Assembly: GCA_014238155.1 (NCBI GenBank)
Contig: JABABQ010000063.1
Location: 124,001-188,000 of the forward strand
Source: Rhizobiaceae bacterium
GTDB lineage: Bacteria; Pseudomonadota; Alphaproteobacteria; Rhizobiales; Rhizobiaceae
Reading direction: 5' to 3'
DNA length: 64,000 nt
Numbering within the stretch: the stretch's first letter is position 1; the number at the start of each line of letters is the position of its first letter. A program made the translations under genes and the position numbers. Below are positions 59,239-64,000 of the stretch, in pieces. The notes beneath the pieces are model-generated. The model made no database searches. It was not told where the DNA came from and saw nothing but the letters and a program-made list of their open reading frames with translations.

Positions 59239-61128
59239 TCAATACCCCTGGGTCAGCGTATGACTGATCAGGGCAGGGTTCTGGGTAACCGAATAGGAAT
59301 TCTGCAGATTGGTAATCATCTGGGACAGCAAATCATCTGCGGCACCCTGATTTGCCAATTCAAGCTCTTCCTTTGGTGCTTCAACGGCCTGAGCTTCAAC
59401 TCCCTTGCGCTCTGTAACGATAATCAGCAGTTTTTCGACTGCTGTTGCACCATCGGCGAGAATAATCGCCTTATCGTCTCCCCGATAACCTGCGGTCGTT
59501 GCACTGCGAGGAAATCCATCCTGACCCGCGTTACGTTTTAGAAATCCGGTGGTCTGAACCAGCAAGTCGATTTCCAGCGCCACATCATTAAGTGCAGCAC
59601 CGGCTTCCAGCCGCTTTTTCAATTGCTCGGCTTTCTCGGTAACTCGTTTGGCTTCCTCAGCAGACGTCCAATCTGCGATCGCTTTTTCCTTGACCTCGTC
59701 CAGAGTGCGGTCCCTGGCCGGAATGATTTCCAGCACATCATACCACACGTAGCCTGTTGTGCCGACATCCAGCGGGCTGGCTTGTCCGCCAACGTCAGTA
59801 GAAAAAGCTTGAGAGAGCAAGTCGCGTGATGATGGCAGATCGCTGATCACAGTACCCTTGTCATCGCGTGCTGAGCGGTCGATCGCATCGATCACGCGGG
59901 TATCGACGCCAAGACGCTGACCAATTTCGGAAAGTGCAGTGGCACCCGCACGCGCGTCCTCTACCGTTTCCTGCACATCGATGAGGGAATCGACTGCCTT
60001 GCGCAGCGCCAGGTCTTTGCGAATATCGTCTTTTACTTCGTCCAGCAATTTTGTGGATCCTGGTGTAATTTCAGTCACCCGTACCATGGTTGGCCCAAAC
60101 GGACCCTTGAGAATCTCACTTGGCGAATTGATTTCGAGTGAAAACGCTACATCCTGTATTGCGGCTGGCAGCTGACTTTTGCTCAACTGACCCAGATCAG
60201 CATCGGCCAAAGTGACATCGTTATCGCTCAGGATGGTTTCAAAAACTGATCCGTCGCTCAATGCCTTAACTGCGGTGTCCGCCAGTTCCTGCGATTTGAA
60301 GACGATCTGTTGAACCCGCCGCTTTTCGGGCGTCACATAGCTGTTCCTGCGAGATTCATAATCGGCAGCAATGTCTTCGTCTGAAATTGCTGTTTCATCG
60401 GCAAGATCGGATGCCTCAACTTTGAGGATTTCCAGCTTGCGAAATTCCGGTGCTGCGTAGGTCTTTAGATTGGCGCCAAAATAGCTCAGCAATTGTTCAT
60501 CAGTTGGGGCAGGGACAGCATCAGCATGCTGCTTCGTCACCGTGATATACGAAAACTTGCGCTCTTCATTGGCATAGTCGCTCAATGCGTCGGCAAACAC
60601 TTTTGGCAGGATAGTGTCCGTTGCAAATGACTGCATCACTTGTCCACGTACCGCCGACGCGTTTTGCAGCGCGATGTAATCGCTTTCCCTCATTTGAGCG
60701 TCGTATACGGCCCGGCGGAAAGTATCGCGATTAAACTTTCCTGAAGAATCACGAAATTGTGGGTTTTCAGCCAACATGCGGGCCAGCGTATCTTCCGACA
60801 GGGACAATCCCTGACTACGGGCATATTCATCAAGAACTGCAAAAGACACAACATTGCTCAAGGTTCTGGCTTCAACACCGAATAACCGTCCTTCCTCTTG
60901 AGTGAGGCGACGTCCAAGACGTCGCTGCATGTCATTCATATTGCGGTTATAGGCGCTGAGAAATTCCCGCACGGTGACTGTGGTTTCGCCGACCTGAGCA
61001 ATACTGGTGCCATTGGCGCCGGAAAGGATGCTGCCGGAAATGCCCCACAAGGCAAAACTGCCGACCAAAAGTACAAGTAAACCCTTGGCCACCCAGCCGG
61101 TAACAAACGAACGAAGAGATTCAAGCAA
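59239..61128 (-). CDS. ppiD: membrane-anchored peptidyl-prolyl isomerase PpiD-like
   Basis: Periplasmic folding factor attached to the inner membrane. 629 residues: one N-terminal span (about 14-33), a SurA_N-like chaperone region (about 40-190) and a PPIC-type parvulin domain in the middle (about 245-360) with weak active-site conservation, as in PpiD generally. The ATG follows AGGA. It starts the minus-strand chain into trpD, a gene order conserved in Rhizobiales, and diverges from tpiA. Confidence 0.9.
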   Translation of the reverse strand: MLESLRSFVTGWVAKGLLVLLVGSFALWGISGSILSGANGTSIAQVGETTVTVREFLSAYNRNMNDMQRRLGRRLTQEEGRLFGVEARTLSNVVSFAVLDEYARSQGLSLSEDTLARMLAENPQFRDSSGKFNRDTFRRAVYDAQMRESDYIALQNASAVRGQVMQSFATDTILPKVFADALSDYANEERKFSYITVTKQHADAVPAPTDEQLLSYFGANLKTYAAPEFRKLEILKVEASDLADETAISDEDIAADYESRRNSYVTPEKRRVQQIVFKSQELADTAVKALSDGSVFETILSDNDVTLADADLGQLSKSQLPAAIQDVAFSLEINSPSEILKGPFGPTMVRVTEITPGSTKLLDEVKDDIRKDLALRKAVDSLIDVQETVEDARAGATALSEIGQRLGVDTRVIDAIDRSARDDKGTVISDLPSSRDLLSQAFSTDVGGQASPLDVGTTGYVWYDVLEIIPARDRTLDEVKEKAIADWTSAEEAKRVTEKAEQLKKRLEAGAALNDVALEIDLLVQTTGFLKRNAGQDGFPRSATTAGYRGDDKAIILADGATAVEKLLIIVTERKGVEAQAVEAPKEELELANQGAADDLLSQMITNLQNSYSVTQNPALISHTLTQGY

Positions 61129-61298
61129 TGTCAGAATTCCTGTAAAAAGAAGTCACCAATAATGTTGGCGAAATAATTGCGGCCAACATATGGTGGTCAG
61201 CCATGATCGGCAAGCACTTAGCCGATCAGAAAATGTTGATTTTGTCGCAATTGGTAAGTAGGCAACCTGCAAGTCAATTCTTACGGTCGGAGCCCGTC

Positions 61299-62063
61299 AT
61301 GACACCTGATATTATTCCTCTCGTTGCTGGTAACTGGAAAATGAATGGTGCACGCGACCAACTCGACCAGTTGGCCCTGATGTCCCGGGGGCTGGATGAT
61401 GACCTCGCAGAGGCCGTTGATGTGGTGGTTTGCCCGCCCACAACATTGTTATATGTGGCCACGACACTGTCTGAAGACACGCCGCTGCAAGTTGGAGCTC
61501 AGGACTGCCACAACGAGCAGTCCGGCGCCCATACCGGCGATATTTCTGCTGAAATGATCAGGGACTGTATGGCCGACTATTGCATTGTCGGGCATTCCGA
61601 ACGACGAACCGATCACGGTGAATCTGATTATCACGTGGCCGGTAAGGCGCAGGCCTGCTGGCGTGCCGGCCTGACTGCCATTATCTGCGTCGGTGAGACC
61701 GAAGCAGAATATGATGCCGGCATGGCGCAAGCGGTGTTGAAGCGCCAGATCCTGTCTTCCGTCCCCGAAGGAGCGACTGAAGATGACACTATCGTCGCCT
61801 ACGAACCGGTCTGGGCCATAGGAACGGGCAAAACCCCAAGCCCGGAAGACGTGCGGGACATTCATGCATTTATCAGGGAAACCCTGGCTGAGAAGCTGGG
61901 TGGTCACGGTGAACGTATGCGGGTTCTCTATGGTGGGTCGGTAAAACCGGCTAATGCTGCAGAATTGATGTCGATTTTGAATGTTGACGGCGCATTAGTG
62001 GGAGGCGCCAGCTTGAAAGCCGATGACTTCCTCGCCATATGCGAAATATATCGAGACATGTAA
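61299..62063 (+). CDS. tpiA: triosephosphate isomerase
   Basis: Interconverts dihydroxyacetone phosphate and glyceraldehyde 3-phosphate. 254 residues with Lys14 (GNWKMNG), His99 (VGHSERR) and the catalytic Glu169 (AYEPVWAIGTG). The ATG at 61299 follows CGGAG; the frame opens at 61203. It would also take up the triose made by the aldolase of the sugar locus. Confidence 0.97.
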   Translation: MTPDIIPLVAGNWKMNGARDQLDQLALMSRGLDDDLAEAVDVVVCPPTTLLYVATTLSEDTPLQVGAQDCHNEQSGAHTGDISAEMIRDCMADYCIVGHSERRTDHGESDYHVAGKAQACWRAGLTAIICVGETEAEYDAGMAQAVLKRQILSSVPEGATEDDTIVAYEPVWAIGTGKTPSPEDVRDIHAFIRETLAEKLGGHGERMRVLYGGSVKPANAAELMSILNVDGALVGGASLKADDFLAICEIYRDM

Positions 62064-62162
62064 GCTGTCATGCTCTTGGCAAAACCAACAGGTTCGGCTA
62101 GTAAGCCGCGTCGAAGCCGATAGGTTGTACGACGCATCTATTGAATTGGAAACTTTCCAGAT

Positions 62163-62567
62163 ATGACCACCGTACTCATCGTCATCCATATTATGCTCGT
62201 TCTGGCGCTCATCGTGCTGGTTCTCCTGCAACGTTCCGAAGGCGGTGCCTTGGGAATCGGTGGCGGCGGCGGTGGTGGCGGCGGTGGCGGTTTCATGTCG
62301 GCCAGGGGTGCTGCTGACGCGTTGACCAAAACCACCACGATTATCGCAGCTGGTTTTTTCGTTACATCAATTGCCCTGGGTGTTGTGGCAAATCAGACGA
62401 ACCGCACCGAAGACGTGTTGCAGCGTATCGAAGGAGCTGGCCAAACAGGCGTTCCAACCGAAGGTGGAGAAGCTCCGTCCACTGCGCCTTCCGCCGGGAC
62501 TTTACTGGATGACCTGAACAAGGAAGGTGAAGCCACACCAGAAACCGGTGTGCCCACATCCGAATAA
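62163..62567 (+). CDS. secG: preprotein translocase subunit SecG
   Basis: Small subunit of the SecYEG channel. 134 residues with two spans (about 3-22 and 56-76). The loop between them has the family motif LQRSEGGALGIGGG, which runs on into an 11-glycine stretch (about 32-44) and FMSARGAAD. The acidic, proline-rich C-terminal tail is typical of alphaproteobacteria. It lies between tpiA and pyrG, the usual order. Confidence 0.95.
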   Translation: MTTVLIVIHIMLVLALIVLVLLQRSEGGALGIGGGGGGGGGGGFMSARGAADALTKTTTIIAAGFFVTSIALGVVANQTNRTEDVLQRIEGAGQTGVPTEGGEAPSTAPSAGTLLDDLNKEGEATPETGVPTSE

Positions 62568-62698
62568 AGTTGATGCCGCTATGTCCGGCGGTTTCAATAT
62601 TCATCCGGCGGCCATTTTTCTGGCTTCCGCAACACGAAGCGTGTGCATAACTCAAAAAACAAAATTTTGGGGTTTGCGCTTTCTCACAAACGGTCTAA

Positions 62699-64000
<1,302 letters not shown>

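Noticed and set aside
62263..62293. Poly-glycine tract in SecG as a simple-repeat artefact
   Set aside because: The SecG loop is normally glycine-rich and the frame continues normally into the second membrane span.

Overview
The window looks like chromosomal DNA of an alphaproteobacterium, most likely of the order Hyphomicrobiales (Rhizobiales). The grounds are gene order and gene type: alaS next to icd; proS-lolC-lolD-dnaE; the minus-strand run ppiD-trpD-trpC-moaC-moeA beside lexA, comEC, gltX and gltA; tpiA-secG-pyrG; LpxI instead of LpxH; a short ProS without the editing insertion; and LexA boxes of the GAAC-N7-GAAC type. The species cannot be named from this sequence. No rRNA, CRISPR array, transposase, integrase or phage gene was seen.

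Layout. 1-17.3 kb is housekeeping: alaS, icd, trmJ, a BCP-like peroxiredoxin, proS, the LolCD lipoprotein exporter, dnaE, a DUF938 protein, dusA and rlmB. 17.4-17.6 kb holds tRNA-Tyr and tRNA-Gly. 17.7-33.1 kb is an accessory sugar-uptake and catabolism locus: a GntR regulator, three TIM-barrel sugar isomerase/epimerases, two Gfo/Idh/MocA dehydrogenases, a CUT1-type ABC importer with two different ATPases, a four-helix membrane protein, a PfkB kinase, a class II aldolase, a rhamnose-mutarotase-type protein and an SDR. 33.1-35 kb has a DUF4189 protein, a YihY/BrkB protein, tRNA-Trp and a small secreted protein. 35-49 kb is the rpsB-tsf-pyrH-frr-uppS-cdsA-rseP-bamA-lpxD-fabZ-lpxA-lpxI-lpxB translation and envelope supercluster. 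49-64 kb holds gltA, gltX, comEC, lexA, moeA, moaC, trpC, trpD, ppiD, tpiA, secG and the start of pyrG, which runs off the window.

Two things stand out. First, between lolD and dnaE a promoter is flanked and overlapped by two perfect GAAC-N7-GAAC LexA boxes. It reads into an unlisted 31-codon gene for a single-span membrane peptide, which has the architecture of an SOS-induced small division inhibitor (compare SidA of Caulobacter). The lexA gene in the same window carries the same type of box. Second, the sugar importer has two non-equivalent ATPases. One has lost the H-loop histidine (Pro instead) and the other has lost the LSGGQ signature. In the expected head-to-tail dimer both defects fall in the same nucleotide site, giving one canonical and one degenerate site, which would be unusual for a CUT1 importer. 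The second ATPase also appears to start at a CTG codon in a CTGA overlap.

All functions come from reading motifs and known gene orders by eye; no database search was run.
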